In this document: positions 16,932 through 25,808 of the stretch, one piece after another
Position numbering within the stretch: position 1 is the first letter of the stretch
Layout: each line of letters starts with the position of its first letter
NCBI GenBank assembly: GCA_027364735.1
Contig: DAHXOT010000044.1
Coordinates: 1 to 64,000, forward strand
Reading direction: 5' to 3'
Source of the DNA: Hydrotalea sp.
GTDB lineage: Bacteria > Bacteroidota > Bacteroidia > Chitinophagales > Chitinophagaceae
DNA: 64,000 nucleotides
Position numbers and translations under genes: made by a program
Notes under the pieces: generated by a model
The model's input: only the letters and a program-made list of their open reading frames with translations
What the model was told of the DNA's origin: nothing
The model's database searches: none

Positions 16932-17954
16932 TCACACTAATTCTGTTTCTATAACTGGTAAAACTCTTGGGTTAATATTTTTTACATGTTCAGCAATATG
17001 TTGAATATGTTCTGGTGTTGTACCGCAACAACCACCCACAATATTTACAAAACCTTGTTTAGCCCATTCTTCAATAAAATGTGCGGTTTGATGAGGTTGT
17101 TCATCATATTCACCCATTGCATTTGGTAATCCGGCATTAGGATATGCTGAAGTATAACAAGATGCAATTTGTGAAAGCTCCTCAATATGTGGCCTCATTT
17201 CTGCGGCACCTAAGGCACAATTTAATCCTATGCTCAACGGATTAGCATGAGTTAATGAAGTATAGAAAGCTTCTAAGGTTTGCCCGCTTAATGTTCTTCC
17301 ACTTGCATCGGTAATTGTTCCGCTAATCATTAGTGGCAGTTCTACTTTTTTAGTATCTCTAAAATATTTTTTAAATGCAAATACAGCAGCTTTTGCATTA
17401 AGTGTATCGAAAATTGTTTCTATTAAAATAACGTCTACACCGCCATCAACTAATCCGGTAATTTGTTCATAATAAGCTTGTACTGCTTCATCAAAAGTTA
17501 AAGCTCGATAGCCCGGATTATTCACATCGGGCGAAAGTGAAAGCGTTTTATTTAATGGACCGATAGATCCTGCAACAAACCTATCTGTTACAGATAAACC
17601 ACTCTCAGCTTCAAATTCTTTTATAGCAGTTCTGGCACATTTTGCTGCTGCTAAATTTAGTTCATAACTTAATTCTTCCATTTGATAATCGGCCATAGAT
17701 ATATATTGAGAACTAAAAGTGTTGGTTTCAATAATATTGGCTCCGGCAGCTAAATATTGTTTATGAATATCAATAATAATACGTGGTTGCGTAATGTTTA
17801 AAAGATCATTATTACCTTTTACATCGCTATGCCAATGTTTAAATCTCTCTCCTCTATAATCGGCTTCGGTTAATTGATACCGCTGTATCATTGTTCCCAT
17901 AGCGCCATCAATTATTAATATTTTTTCTTTTAATAAATCTTTAATATAACTCAT
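16932..17954 (-). CDS. metH: Methionine synthase, homocysteine-binding module
   Basis: Zinc-dependent homocysteine S-methyltransferase barrel, 340 residues, corresponding to the N-terminal module of one-piece Met[13 protein letters not shown] starts the barrel. The zinc cysteines are in [11 protein letters not shown] (near 243) and [11 protein letters not shown] (near 305). It is followed after 17 bp by the gene for the folate/B12/activation modules, so the two halves are made together. The 235-bp leader in front holds a strong inverted repeat and a short upstream frame. Confidence 0.95.
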   Translation of the reverse strand: MSYIKDLLKEKILIIDGAMGTMIQRYQLTEADYRGERFKHWHSDVKGNNDLLNITQPRIIIDIHKQYLAAGANIIETNTFSSQYISMADYQMEELSYELNLAAAKCARTAIKEFEAESGLSVTDRFVAGSIGPLNKTLSLSPDVNNPGYRALTFDEAVQAYYEQITGLVDGGVDVILIETIFDTLNAKAAVFAFKKYFRDTKKVELPLMISGTITDASGRTLSGQTLEAFYTSLTHANPLSIGLNCALGAAEMRPHIEELSQIASCYTSAYPNAGLPNAMGEYDEQPHQTAHFIEEWAKQGFVNIVGGCCGTTPEHIQHIAEHVKNINPRVLPVIETELV

Positions 17955-17987
17955 TTTCGAATTATTATTTTTAGGTAATTCACTATA

Positions 17988-18104
17988 TTAAAAAGTAGGG
18001 TTATTGCAAATGAATTTGAAAATTGTTGAGCTGAAAATTGAATAACAATAAACGTTATGAGAGGATGCTATTTCGTCAAAACGTTTATTAGTTCTGTATC
18101 CCAT
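17988..18104 (-). promoter_or_regulatory. metH leader with 10-bp inverted repeat and possible upstream ORF
   Basis: The region before metH contains a perfect 10-bp inverted repeat (18047-18056 and 18080-18089). On the minus strand a 38-codon frame (ATG at 18104, stop at 17988) runs through it. A second hairpin (18137-18143 with 18155-18161, 7 bp) lies just upstream. I do not see the conserved cores of SAM-I or cobalamin riboswitches. The structure may be a leader control element or simply the upstream gene's terminator; no function is assigned. Confidence 0.35.
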
Positions 18105-18189
18105 TTTAGGATTAGGCCGAACAATAAACAAATCCGCCTGCTATTAAACAAAGTTAGCAGGTGTGGCATTATTTTCAAAAAGATATTGT

Positions 18190-19029
18190 TTAGTTATAGA
18201 TAGACGTAACGGTTATTTCCAATTCATCGGCAATTTCGTTAGTTGTAATGCCGTAGTTAAAATGATTTACTTTAAATACACTTTTTGTACTAATTTTTCC
18301 ATTATTAATTAAAATACTTCCTTGTGCAGAAATGGTATGTGTAATACCATGAATGGTTAATAACCCAGATACCGTAACCGGATAAGTTCCGTTTTTTGTA
18401 AAGTTTACTTCCTTCATGTTAAGGATATTTCCTTTAAATTCCGATTTAGGAAAACTATCGCTATTCATATATTCCTCTGTGTTAAAGTGATCTTGCATTA
18501 ATTCGTTCTCGAACTGAAAACCTTTAATTAATGCTACGAAGCGTATTTCGCCGGTTATATTGTTTAAGGAGCTTACAACATTAGTATTGGTGGCTTCTAT
18601 ATCTTCAGTTGGTGTACTCGAAAAAAATCGAATACTTGCTTTAGTAGTTGTGTAAATTTTTGCAATAGTATTGGCTGTTGTTAATGTATTTGTAAGTGTA
18701 TCTTTTCTTTTTATTGAATGATTTATTTGCAACGTATCAGTATTGGGTATTTGGTTCAATTCACTCGTAATATCTGCAATTGCCAAACTTGTTATTTGCT
18801 CTGTAGTATGTTTTTTGAAATGTGTAGGAATGTAATAAATAAAAATCCAGATATCAATCAATGTGGCAATAACAGCTATGGGTATTACAATTAATAGCAC
18901 TTTATATTTAGCTACATACGAACTATTTTTTTGGGATAATCTTTTAAAAAAAAATATTGCTACAAAAATCCAAATAACACCCGCAACAGCAAACATCCAT
19001 GGTACATCTTTCATTAAATTAAAAATCAT
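18190..19029 (-). CDS. Membrane-anchored YceI-like domain protein
   Basis: This 279-residue protein begins with two hydrophobic segments (about 10-28 and 44-68), followed by a polar Thr/Asn-rich linker. A C-terminal YceI-like lipocalin barrel starts near 130: ASIRFFSSTPTEDIEATN, then FEFENELMQDHFN-type and SEFKGNI segments, GLLTIHGITHTI and a closing ELEITV strand. YceI proteins bind isoprenoid or similar lipids in the periplasm. The usual family member has a cleaved signal peptide, so the double membrane anchor is unusual. A -7 element TATTTTTG lies at 19043-19050. It is probably an independent unit from metH. Confidence 0.75.
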   Translation of the reverse strand: MIFNLMKDVPWMFAVAGVIWIFVAIFFFKRLSQKNSSYVAKYKVLLIVIPIAVIATLIDIWIFIYYIPTHFKKHTTEQITSLAIADITSELNQIPNTDTLQINHSIKRKDTLTNTLTTANTIAKIYTTTKASIRFFSSTPTEDIEATNTNVVSSLNNITGEIRFVALIKGFQFENELMQDHFNTEEYMNSDSFPKSEFKGNILNMKEVNFTKNGTYPVTVSGLLTIHGITHTISAQGSILINNGKISTKSVFKVNHFNYGITTNEIADELEITVTSIYN

Positions 19030-19042
19030 CTTTCTCTTTTTT

Positions 19043-19050
19043 CAAAAATA
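19043..19050 (-). promoter_or_regulatory. -7 element of the YceI-like gene
   Basis: TATTTTTG on the minus strand, ending 13 nt before the ATG at 19029. Confidence 0.45.
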
Positions 19051-19110
19051 AAGATGATTAAAAAATTGTTATTGATGCGTTAATAGCTATGTTTTATGAA
19101 AAACGAAAAA

Positions 19111-19524
19111 TTATTGTGTAATAATACATTCATTTAAAACAACATCACTTAAAAAGCCATTACATATTCCTTTTATTGAAATGTTTTTTCCAACAACCGG
19201 CTGCGTACTTCCCGGTTTAAGTGTACAAAAAACACTGGCAAACGGATCGCCACCTTTTAAAGTAACGGTTATATTCCCCACCTGATCGGTTTTGGTTTCT
19301 ACTACTTCGCCGGTTACTTCTACAGCTTTATTTAAATATTTTGCATCAGCTGCCGATTCGTTTACTTGAAAATCGCTTACTATTTGTTTTGCAGAAATTG
19401 TTATAGCCTTTTCATTGGCTACATTGCGATGGTGTGTTTTTGAATAAATAAAACCATAATACCAAGTACCAATAACTGCTACAATAACTAATGCTACAAT
19501 TGATAATATTATTTTCTTTTTCAT
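19111..19524 (-). CDS. OB-fold (tRNA_anti-like) envelope protein
   Basis: 137 residues with an N-terminal membrane helix (KKKIILSIVALVIVAVIGTW). A periplasmic tRNA_anti-like OB-fold domain follows: AKQIVSDFQVNESAADAKYL, VEVTGEVVET, NITVTLKGGD, then the CTL and KGICNG strands. Related proteins are found as small secreted or membrane proteins in Bacteroidota, with no established reaction. It is followed by the YceI-like gene in the same direction after 81 bp, so the two may share a role at the membrane. That is inference. Confidence 0.7.
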   Translation of the reverse strand: MKKKIILSIVALVIVAVIGTWYYGFIYSKTHHRNVANEKAITISAKQIVSDFQVNESAADAKYLNKAVEVTGEVVETKTDQVGNITVTLKGGDPFASVFCTLKPGSTQPVVGKNISIKGICNGFLSDVVLNECIITQ

Positions 19525-19551
19525 GGAACGAAAATTATATTTATAAAATAA

Positions 19552-19719
19552 CTACCATTTAGCTGTTTTAAGTTCTTCTGGCTTTTTAATGATAAATACT
19601 CTTGAAATATTGAATCCGAAATGAATATCGCCTTTACCCAAAAGACCATCATTTTGTTTAATAAAACTTCTTTCATCAATTCCGGTAGCGTTGGCAATTG
19701 GTAGATACTGATATATTTT
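19552..19719 (-). pseudogene. C-terminal remnant of an unidentified protein
   Basis: Between the OB-fold gene and recR, a 55-codon open stretch without a start codon ends at TAG (19552-19554). It is closed upstream by an in-frame TAA at 19720-19722. Its product ends NDGLLGKGDIHFGFNISRVF IIKKPEELKTAKW, which has the amphipathic strand and terminal aromatic of an outer-membrane or secreted protein C-terminus. It looks like the last piece of a gene whose 5' part was deleted. The family was not identified. Confidence 0.5.
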
Positions 19720-19754
19720 TTAAAAATTCGAAAATTGCACAGAAAATAGAATAA

Positions 19755-20369
19755 TCATTTCACATATTGTTGCACCGGTAATCTATTGGTTAAGCTTTTG
19801 GCTAATGTCATTTCATCGGCGTATTCTAATTCGCCACCAAACGAAATACCTCTTGCAATAGTAGTTATTTTACAAGAGTATGGGTTTAGTTTTTTCTCTA
19901 TATAATATATTGTTGTATCGCCCTGAATAGTTGGGTTTAAAGCAAATATTAATTCTTCTACCTCTTCTTTTTGAATACGCTGAATAAGTGTTTCAATATT
20001 TAATTGATTAGGACCAATACCATCTAAAGGAGAAATGATACCTCCCAATACATGATACAATCCATTAAATTGTTGGGTAGATTCTATAGCTATTACATCT
20101 CGTATATTTTCTACCACACAAATAATTTTTTTATTACGAAGACTATTAGCACAAATGCTACATATATCTCCATCACTTATATTGTGGCATCTTTGGCAAA
20201 ACTTTATATCTCTTCTCATCTTTGCAATTATTTCGCCAAATTCCTGAACCTCAGTTACCTCTTGTTTTAATAAATGCAATACTAAACGTAACGCAGTTTT
20301 TTTCCCAATTCCCGGAAGTTTAGAAAATTGTGCTACTGCATTTTCAAGAAGTGATGAAGGAAGTTGCAT
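19755..20369 (-). CDS. recR: Recombination protein RecR
   Basis: Helps RecO and RecF load RecA at single-strand gaps. The helix-hairpin-helix (LPGIGKKTALRLVLHLL), the zinc finger (CQRCHNISDGDICSIC), the Toprim core (CVVENIRDVIAIE) and the GISFGGELEYADEMTL tail are all present. I start at ATG 20369 (MQLPSSLL, 204 residues). The longer frame would begin upstream of the -7 element (TATTTTTG, 20374-20381), which ends only 4 nt before this ATG, suggesting a leaderless mRNA. Confidence 0.95.
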   Translation of the reverse strand: MQLPSSLLENAVAQFSKLPGIGKKTALRLVLHLLKQEVTEVQEFGEIIAKMRRDIKFCQRCHNISDGDICSICANSLRNKKIICVVENIRDVIAIESTQQFNGLYHVLGGIISPLDGIGPNQLNIETLIQRIQKEEVEELIFALNPTIQGDTTIYYIEKKLNPYSCKITTIARGISFGGELEYADEMTLAKSLTNRLPVQQYVK

Positions 20370-20373
20370 GCAA

Positions 20374-20381
20374 CAAAAATA
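20374..20381 (-). promoter_or_regulatory. -7 element of recR, abutting the start codon
   Basis: TATTTTTG on the minus strand with 4 nt to ATG 20369. This is the same spacing as at six other genes in the window and implies transcription starting at or next to the A of ATG. Confidence 0.55.
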
Positions 20382-20552
20382 CGATGATACCAACTAATTT
20401 TACCGAGTACTAATTAATTTTTCTTTTGAATTTATTTAGCAAATGCTTCATAGCTAAAGCAAGTTTAACTCTTTAAACAGCTTTACAAATTTTATTTCGA
20501 ATGTATTCTTCAATCAAAAACTATCTTTTGTAACCAATTATGTTATTAAAAT

Positions 20553-20684
20553 TCATTCTACCAATTCTGCTTCTCCTATTGATAATTTATTTCTTCCAAG
20601 CAATTTAGCTGTGCAATAAGTGATAGTAGTATAATAAAAAATTAAAGATGGCAGTATTATTTTTCTTCGCATTTTACCAGCCAT
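20553..20684 (-). CDS. Possible 43-residue small protein
   Basis: The 363-bp gap between recR and the helicase gene contains a minus-strand frame starting at ATG 20684 (MAGKMRRKIILPSLIFYYTT, then GRNKLSIGEAELVE). It has a basic N-terminus, a hydrophobic stretch and a polar tail. It would be transcribed away from the helicase promoter at 20690-20697. No clear promoter or homologue is known to me, and it may be a remnant. Apart from this and the two flanking -7 elements I see nothing in the gap. Confidence 0.25.
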   Translation of the reverse strand: MAGKMRRKIILPSLIFYYTTITYCTAKLLGRNKLSIGEAELVE

Positions 20685-20689
20685 TCCTT

Positions 20690-20697
20690 TACTTTTG
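20690..20697 (+). promoter_or_regulatory. -7 element of the SNF2 helicase gene
   Basis: TACTTTTG fits TAnnTTTG and ends 35 nt before the TTG start at 20733. Confidence 0.5.
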
Positions 20698-20732
20698 CAA
20701 ATTGCACTTTTTTCAACCATAAATACTATTAA

Positions 20733-23700
20733 TTGGCTTTACCATTTCTTATAAAACACATATATAACAACGCGTCTGAAGAAGTAATTCGTCGTGGTAA
20801 AAAGATTCACGTATCAGGCAATGTGGAATTAATTGAATACGATGATTTAATGGGTTCGGTAATTTTTAGAGTTAAAGATGATGGTTATGCTACTTATTAT
20901 AAAGTACATATCAGCACTTTCAAAGATCCAAAAACTTTACAATTACGATGTACCTGTCCTTATAATTTAAGCGAAGTATGCCGACATAAAGCCGGTGCAT
21001 TATTTCAGTTGCAAGAAATGTTAGATAAAAATATTTTAGGTGATAAAGAATTACAGTATAATCAACAACATACAGTAATTAAGATGAAGCAATTGGATTT
21101 GAAGATGATTAAAATGCTAACATCGCCGGAGAGTTTTGAGGATGCCGAAAATTATTTACGCAGCAATAAAGCCAATATTATTGAAGCAAAAGATGAGCGA
21201 GTTATTGCCGAACTTGAATTGAATGGGCAAACTTTTAAATTATTAATTCAAAAAAATGAAGAAAGGAATTTTGATACCAGTTGCAATTGCAATACCGATC
21301 AAAAACATCCATTATGTGTTCATAAAAACATTGTTTTATTACAGCTGCTTAATAGTTATGGTACTTCTTTTTTCGATAGTATTAGAAATTGGGATAAAGA
21401 AAAAAATAAATTATTATCGCTCTATGGCTATTCATTAGAAGATAACCTTACAGGAAAATTTGAATTTACTTACTCTAATGGAAAACCATTTTTAAAAGTA
21501 TTAGATGCCTCTATTAAAAGAGTTGCTCCTTCAGCAAACTTAAGCGATTTAAAACCTAAACCTGTAATTACCGAACTGCCGTCTGCTGTAGAAACTTCAT
21601 CAACAACAATAGATTTTGACCTGCTAAAACACGCAGCTTTAAAGTTGGGAGTTGTTATTAATAAAAATGAAAATCAATATCCATATTTTCAAATAGATGC
21701 TGTTCAAGGAGAGGCCGATGAAAGTTTTTTAAAATATACCGGAAGGGTTGAAAAAATTGATTTAACTAAATATGTAAATACAGAAGTATTTGGTGAAGAA
21801 GATAAAATGTTGTTGCAATCGTTAAGAAAATTTTTGCCATCAGAAATAAACCGGTACCTTAATCGCAACTCGCCATTTAGTGGAATTTGGGAAAACATTA
21901 TTCAACAACATACAGAAGAATTGCCCGAAGAAACAAGGCATTTAATTAATGAATATTTACATCCTAAGTTTAAGAAATTATTTAACGATTTAAACGAAAG
22001 TGCTTTCGCCTTTTTTCTTCCCGAAAAAAAAACATTCACAACCTCAAACCTACAGCAGGCAGAAGTTTCATCTTATTTTATTACACCGGAGTTTTGGGTA
22101 AATTACACTAACAATATGTACGAAATTGCATGTAGTGTTAAATTGCCTTTAGCCAATTTAAGTGTTGCAGAAAATGAATGCAGCGGTTCATTAATTTTTC
22201 AGTATCACAATCAGTTTTTTTTATGGCAAAAGCCGGAAGATATAATGGTAATTGAAAAATTTTTACCATCAGGAAAAATATTAATAGACCAAGAAACATG
22301 GGCCAATCAATTACAACAATTTATTTTGCCTTTATCGAAAGAATATAATGTTCATTTCGGCAATTTAAAACGTGAAGAAATAAAAGATGTAAAACCCGAT
22401 ACAAAAATAATTTTAAAAGAAAAGGGCGATTATTTATTATTTCAGCCTTTATTTATTTACAAAGGCTACGAAGTGCATGAATCTGATAAAGAAAAAATTA
22501 TTTTGCCTTTAGCAGATAAACTTTTAATAATTCAACGCAGTATTGAGGTTGAAAAACTTTTTATCCAAAAAATTAAAAATCTTCATTCGCAATTTATTCA
22601 TCCTGCCGAAACTAATACTTTGGCATTAAAAGGAACAGATGTATTAAAAAATAATTGGTTCTTTTTATTTGTAGATGCAATGAAGGAAATGAATATAGAG
22701 GTATATGGCTACGATGCTTTAAAGAATTTTCGTTTTAACACTTCCAAACCTTCTACCAAAATCTATATCAGTTCGCACACAGATTGGTTTGATGCTAAAG
22801 TTGAAATTCATTTTGGAGAACAAAAAGTTACAGTAGCCGATGTAAAAAAAGCACTTCAGAACAAACAACAGTTTGTTCATTTAAATGATGGAACACTTGG
22901 TATTTTACCCGAAGAATGGATAAGAAAATATTCGTTATTATTTAGAATTGGCGAAGGAAAAGCATCGAACATAAAATTAAGTAAATATCATTTTAGTGTT
23001 ATTGAAGATTTATATAATGAGCGTAATGAAGAGGAGCTTTTTATTCAGTTAGAAGAAAAATACGATCGCTTAAAAAGCAATCACTCAATAAAAGATATTG
23101 CTGCACCCGAACACTTACAACATATTTTAAGGCCATATCAAGAAAGTGGTTTTCAATGGCTCAACTATTTACGAGAAGTTCAGTGGGGCGGCATTTTAGC
23201 CGATGATATGGGATTGGGAAAAACTATTCAGGCACTTGCCTTTATGCAATATTTAAAGCACGAAAACAGCTCATTAAAAGCATTGGTTGTTTGTCCTACC
23301 ACATTAATGTTTAACTGGCAAAATGAAATAAAAAAATTTACACCTGCATTAACTTATTACATACATCATGGCGGACAAAGGTTGCGTGAAAATCTTTGGC
23401 AAGATCATATTGATATTATTATTACAACGTATGGCACTTTGCGTAGCGATATAAAACAATTTATTGATCTGAACTTAGATTACGTAGTGTTAGATGAAAG
23501 CCAAGCAATTAAAAACCCTAATAGCAAAGTTGCAAAAGCGGCTTGCCTATTGAAAGCAAAAAACAGATTATGTTTAAGTGGTACTCCACTACAAAATAAT
23601 ACTTTCGATATCTTCGCTCAGATGAATTTTTTAAATCCAGGTTTGTTGGGTAGCATTGAATTTTTTAAACAAGAATTTGCTATTCCCATAGATAAATTTG

Positions 23701-24515
23701 GCGAAAAAGAACAAAAAGATCATTTACGAAAACTATTATATCCATTTATACTTCGTAGAACAAAAGAACAGGTTGCCAAAGATTTACCCGAAAAACAAGA
23801 AATGATTTTGTATTGCGAAATGGCAGATGAGCAACGCAAAATATATGACGCATATAGAAATGATTATAGAGATAAAATTTTAGGATTAGTTGAAACACAA
23901 GGAGTAAACAAATCGCAATTAACCATTTTACAAGGCTTAATGAAATTGAGACAAATTTGCGATAGCCCTGCTATTGTTAATGAAAAAGAACGCTATCCGA
24001 ATACTTCTGTAAAACTCGATGAAATTGGAAGAGAAATTACCGAAAATATTAGCAACCATAAAGCATTAATTTTTTCTCAATTCTTAGGAATGCTGGCATT
24101 AATAAAAGAAAAAATGAAAGAATTGGGTGTAGATTATGAATATTTTGATGGAAGTACCAGTGCTCCGGATAGAGAAAAAGCTATTAACCGATTTCAGAAT
24201 GATGACAATTGCAGGGTATTTTTAATTTCGTTAAAAGCTGGTGGTGTAGGTTTAAATTTAACTGCAGCCGATTATGTGTATATTGTAGACCCATGGTGGA
24301 ATCCGGCAGTTGAGCAGCAAGCAATTGATCGTACACACCGTATTGGCCAAACTAAAAATATTTTTGCCTACAGAATGATTTGCACCGATACCGTTGAAGA
24401 TAAAATTGTAAAGTTACAAGAACGAAAACGTGCATTAGCCAAAGACTTAATTACCGATGACGAAGGCTTTGTAAAATCGCTTAGCAAAGAAGATGTAGAA
24501 TATTTATTTAGTTAA
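20733..24515 (+). CDS. SWIM zinc-finger SNF2-family helicase/ATPase
   Basis: A 1260-residue SWI2/SNF2 translocase. The N-terminus carries a SWIM finger (C73-x-C75-x7-C83-x-H85) and a second Cys/His cluster near 180-195 (CNCNTDQKHPLCVHK). A long middle region is less conserved. The C-terminal motor has motif I DMGLGKT (near 825), the DEAH-box variant DESQ (near 920), SGTPLQNN and motif VI QAIDRTHRIGQ (near 1197). Such proteins remodel protein-DNA complexes or act in repair; the precise role is unknown. The start is TTG: an in-frame TAA lies directly before it and no ATG fits. It is monocistronic, with a terminator 165 bp downstream. Confidence 0.92.
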   Translation: MALPFLIKHIYNNASEEVIRRGKKIHVSGNVELIEYDDLMGSVIFRVKDDGYATYYKVHISTFKDPKTLQLRCTCPYNLSEVCRHKAGALFQLQEMLDKNILGDKELQYNQQHTVIKMKQLDLKMIKMLTSPESFEDAENYLRSNKANIIEAKDERVIAELELNGQTFKLLIQKNEERNFDTSCNCNTDQKHPLCVHKNIVLLQLLNSYGTSFFDSIRNWDKEKNKLLSLYGYSLEDNLTGKFEFTYSNGKPFLKVLDASIKRVAPSANLSDLKPKPVITELPSAVETSSTTIDFDLLKHAALKLGVVINKNENQYPYFQIDAVQGEADESFLKYTGRVEKIDLTKYVNTEVFGEEDKMLLQSLRKFLPSEINRYLNRNSPFSGIWENIIQQHTEELPEETRHLINEYLHPKFKKLFNDLNESAFAFFLPEKKTFTTSNLQQAEVSSYFITPEFWVNYTNNMYEIACSVKLPLANLSVAENECSGSLIFQYHNQFFLWQKPEDIMVIEKFLPSGKILIDQETWANQLQQFILPLSKEYNVHFGNLKREEIKDVKPDTKIILKEKGDYLLFQPLFIYKGYEVHESDKEKIILPLADKLLIIQRSIEVEKLFIQKIKNLHSQFIHPAETNTLALKGTDVLKNNWFFLFVDAMKEMNIEVYGYDALKNFRFNTSKPSTKIYISSHTDWFDAKVEIHFGEQKVTVADVKKALQNKQQFVHLNDGTLGILPEEWIRKYSLLFRIGEGKASNIKLSKYHFSVIEDLYNERNEEELFIQLEEKYDRLKSNHSIKDIAAPEHLQHILRPYQESGFQWLNYLREVQWGGILADDMGLGKTIQALAFMQYLKHENSSLKALVVCPTTLMFNWQNEIKKFTPALTYYIHHGGQRLRENLWQDHIDIIITTYGTLRSDIKQFIDLNLDYVVLDESQAIKNPNSKVAKAACLLKAKNRLCLSGTPLQNNTFDIFAQMNFLNPGLLGSIEFFKQEFAIPIDKFGEKEQKDHLRKLLYPFILRRTKEQVAKDLPEKQEMILYCEMADEQRKIYDAYRNDYRDKILGLVETQGVNKSQLTILQGLMKLRQICDSPAIVNEKERYPNTSVKLDEIGREITENISNHKALIFSQFLGMLALIKEKMKELGVDYEYFDGSTSAPDREKAINRFQNDDNCRVFLISLKAGGVGLNLTAADYVYIVDPWWNPAVEQQAIDRTHRIGQTKNIFAYRMICTDTVEDKIVKLQERKRALAKDLITDDEGFVKSLSKEDVEYLFS

Positions 24516-24679
24516 TAAATGCTCTCATTAAAACCACCTATAAAATAAACAGTTTTACCGAATTTATTACTCAATAAAAAAAGAACTGTAGCAATTTCAC
24601 ATTTCAAGCTTTTCCTAAAAGAAGAAATCAACTTCTACTATTCACTAATAAATTGTATAATACGTTCACCCCCACAATG

Positions 24680-24707
24680 AAGAGCTGTTTAAATAAACAG
24701 CTCTTTT
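24680..24707 (+). terminator. Intrinsic terminator after the SNF2 helicase gene
   Basis: A perfect 11-bp inverted repeat (24680-24690 and 24695-24705, AAGAGCTGTTT/AAACAGCTCTT) with a 4-nt loop, ending in TTTT. It lies 165 bp after the helicase stop and 70 bp before the arginine promoter. Confidence 0.7.
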
Positions 24708-24777
24708 ACTAACGTTTGTTATTTAAAATATATTTGAAATAAAATAAAAAAAAACATTCAAATACAGCAAACTACTA

Positions 24778-24785
24778 TACTTTTG
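24778..24785 (+). promoter_or_regulatory. -7 element of the arginine operon
   Basis: TACTTTTG fits TAnnTTTG. It lies about 250 nt before the first structural gene, leaving a long leader that contains the candidate Arg-codon ORF. Confidence 0.5.
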
Positions 24786-24827
24786 CAGCCTAAAAAGTTT
24801 TGTTCACCTTTTCATCAACACAAGAAG

Positions 24828-24938
24828 TTGAAACAGAATACACACTATAAACAATTACCTGTTAATTGCCTATCACTAAAAGGCGATAACTCTATATTGG
24901 GGAATCCTTCCTATTTATTGCGACGACCTCGTATCTAA
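24828..24938 (+). promoter_or_regulatory. Candidate arginine leader peptide and hairpin
   Basis: A 36-codon frame (TTG start, MKQNTHYKQLPV...) ends in Tyr-Leu-Leu-Arg-Arg-Pro-Arg-Ile-stop, with CGA CGA CCT CGT at 24921-24932. An AT-rich hairpin (24945-24956 with 24970-24980, one bulge) begins 7 nt after its stop. Three Arg codons at the end of a short frame just before a hairpin, upstream of an arginine operon, resemble ribosome-mediated attenuation. The start codon is not ATG and the hairpin is weak, so this remains a candidate. The rest of the 517-bp gap holds the helicase terminator and the -7 element. Confidence 0.4.
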
Positions 24939-25032
24939 TACAACTAATAAAGTAACATTACATTATACAGTTACTTATTATCAAAAGTGCTTTTAATTTA
25001 ATTTATTCAATTTTAATGATGCAATAAATAAA

Positions 25033-25749
25033 GTGGAAAATCAACAACAAATTATCATTCGCGTAGCCAATCATATAGATACACATTATGCCATTCGCAT
25101 TACAGATGAAATGGAATCATCGGCAAAAGCAAGAGGAACAGGTATTGCAAAAAGATCTCCGGAGTATGTAGCCAACAAAATGCTTGAAGGAAAAGCGGTT
25201 ATTGCCGTTACGGTTAGTGGACAATGGGTTGGCTTTTGTTATATTGAAGAATGGAGTCATGGAAAATTTGTTGCCAACAGCGGTTTAATTGTATCTCCTG
25301 AATTTAGAAAAAGTGGCGTTGCCAAACAAATTAAAAAAAGAATATTTGATTTATCAAGAGAAAAATATCCTACAGCAAAAATATTTGGATTAACTACAGG
25401 ATTAGCCGTGATGAAAATTAATAGCGAGCTGGGTTACGAACCGGTTACTTATTCTGAATTAACAGATGATGAAACATTTTGGGCAGGATGCAAAAGCTGC
25501 GTTAATTACGATATTTTAATAAGCAAGAACAGAAAAAACTGTATGTGCACTGCAATGCTTTTCGATCCTAAAGAACATCATACCGCCAAAGAAACAATCG
25601 AATATTTTGAGGAAAATAAAAAAGGATTTGAACGATTATTTCGATTAAAACAATGGAAATTATTAAAGCCATTTTTAAAAAAAGAAAATGGAAATAATGC
25701 CAACAATAACGAACAAAAATCAGCAATCAACCTGTTTGTTCATCAATAA
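25033..25749 (+). CDS. GNAT acyltransferase, probable glutamate N-acyltransferase of arginine synthesis
   Basis: First gene of the arginine operon; it should acylate glutamate to start the pathway (ArgA role). The GNAT fold is visible: VIAVTVSGQWVGFCYIEEW, the acyl-CoA loop SPEFRKSGVAKQIKKRIF (near 95-112) and GLTTGLAVMKINSELGYEPV. A Cys-rich stretch near 155-178 (GCKSCVNYDIL, NCMCTAMLF) is typical of this Bacteroidetes group. Whether it uses acetyl-CoA or succinyl-CoA cannot be read from the sequence. The start is GTG; an in-frame TAA excludes earlier starts. Length 238. Confidence 0.85.
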   Translation: MENQQQIIIRVANHIDTHYAIRITDEMESSAKARGTGIAKRSPEYVANKMLEGKAVIAVTVSGQWVGFCYIEEWSHGKFVANSGLIVSPEFRKSGVAKQIKKRIFDLSREKYPTAKIFGLTTGLAVMKINSELGYEPVTYSELTDDETFWAGCKSCVNYDILISKNRKNCMCTAMLFDPKEHHTAKETIEYFEENKKGFERLFRLKQWKLLKPFLKKENGNNANNNEQKSAINLFVHQ

Positions 25750-25808
25750 AAATATTTCAATAAACAGAAAAGCCGATAACGCAATTTTTAATTAAATAAT
25801 TATAACAA

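Noticed and set aside
14191-17954. metH broken by a frameshift or nonsense mutation
   Set aside because: The break falls between complete modules with a 17-bp gap and a proper start for each protein, matching the split form known in Bacteroidota.
17955-18189. SAM-I or cobalamin riboswitch upstream of metH
   Set aside because: The conserved core sequences of those classes were not found; only generic hairpins are visible.
24516-25032. tRNA or small structured RNA gene in the helicase-arginine gap
   Set aside because: No cloverleaf or conserved T-loop pattern; the structure is accounted for by a terminator and the leader hairpin.
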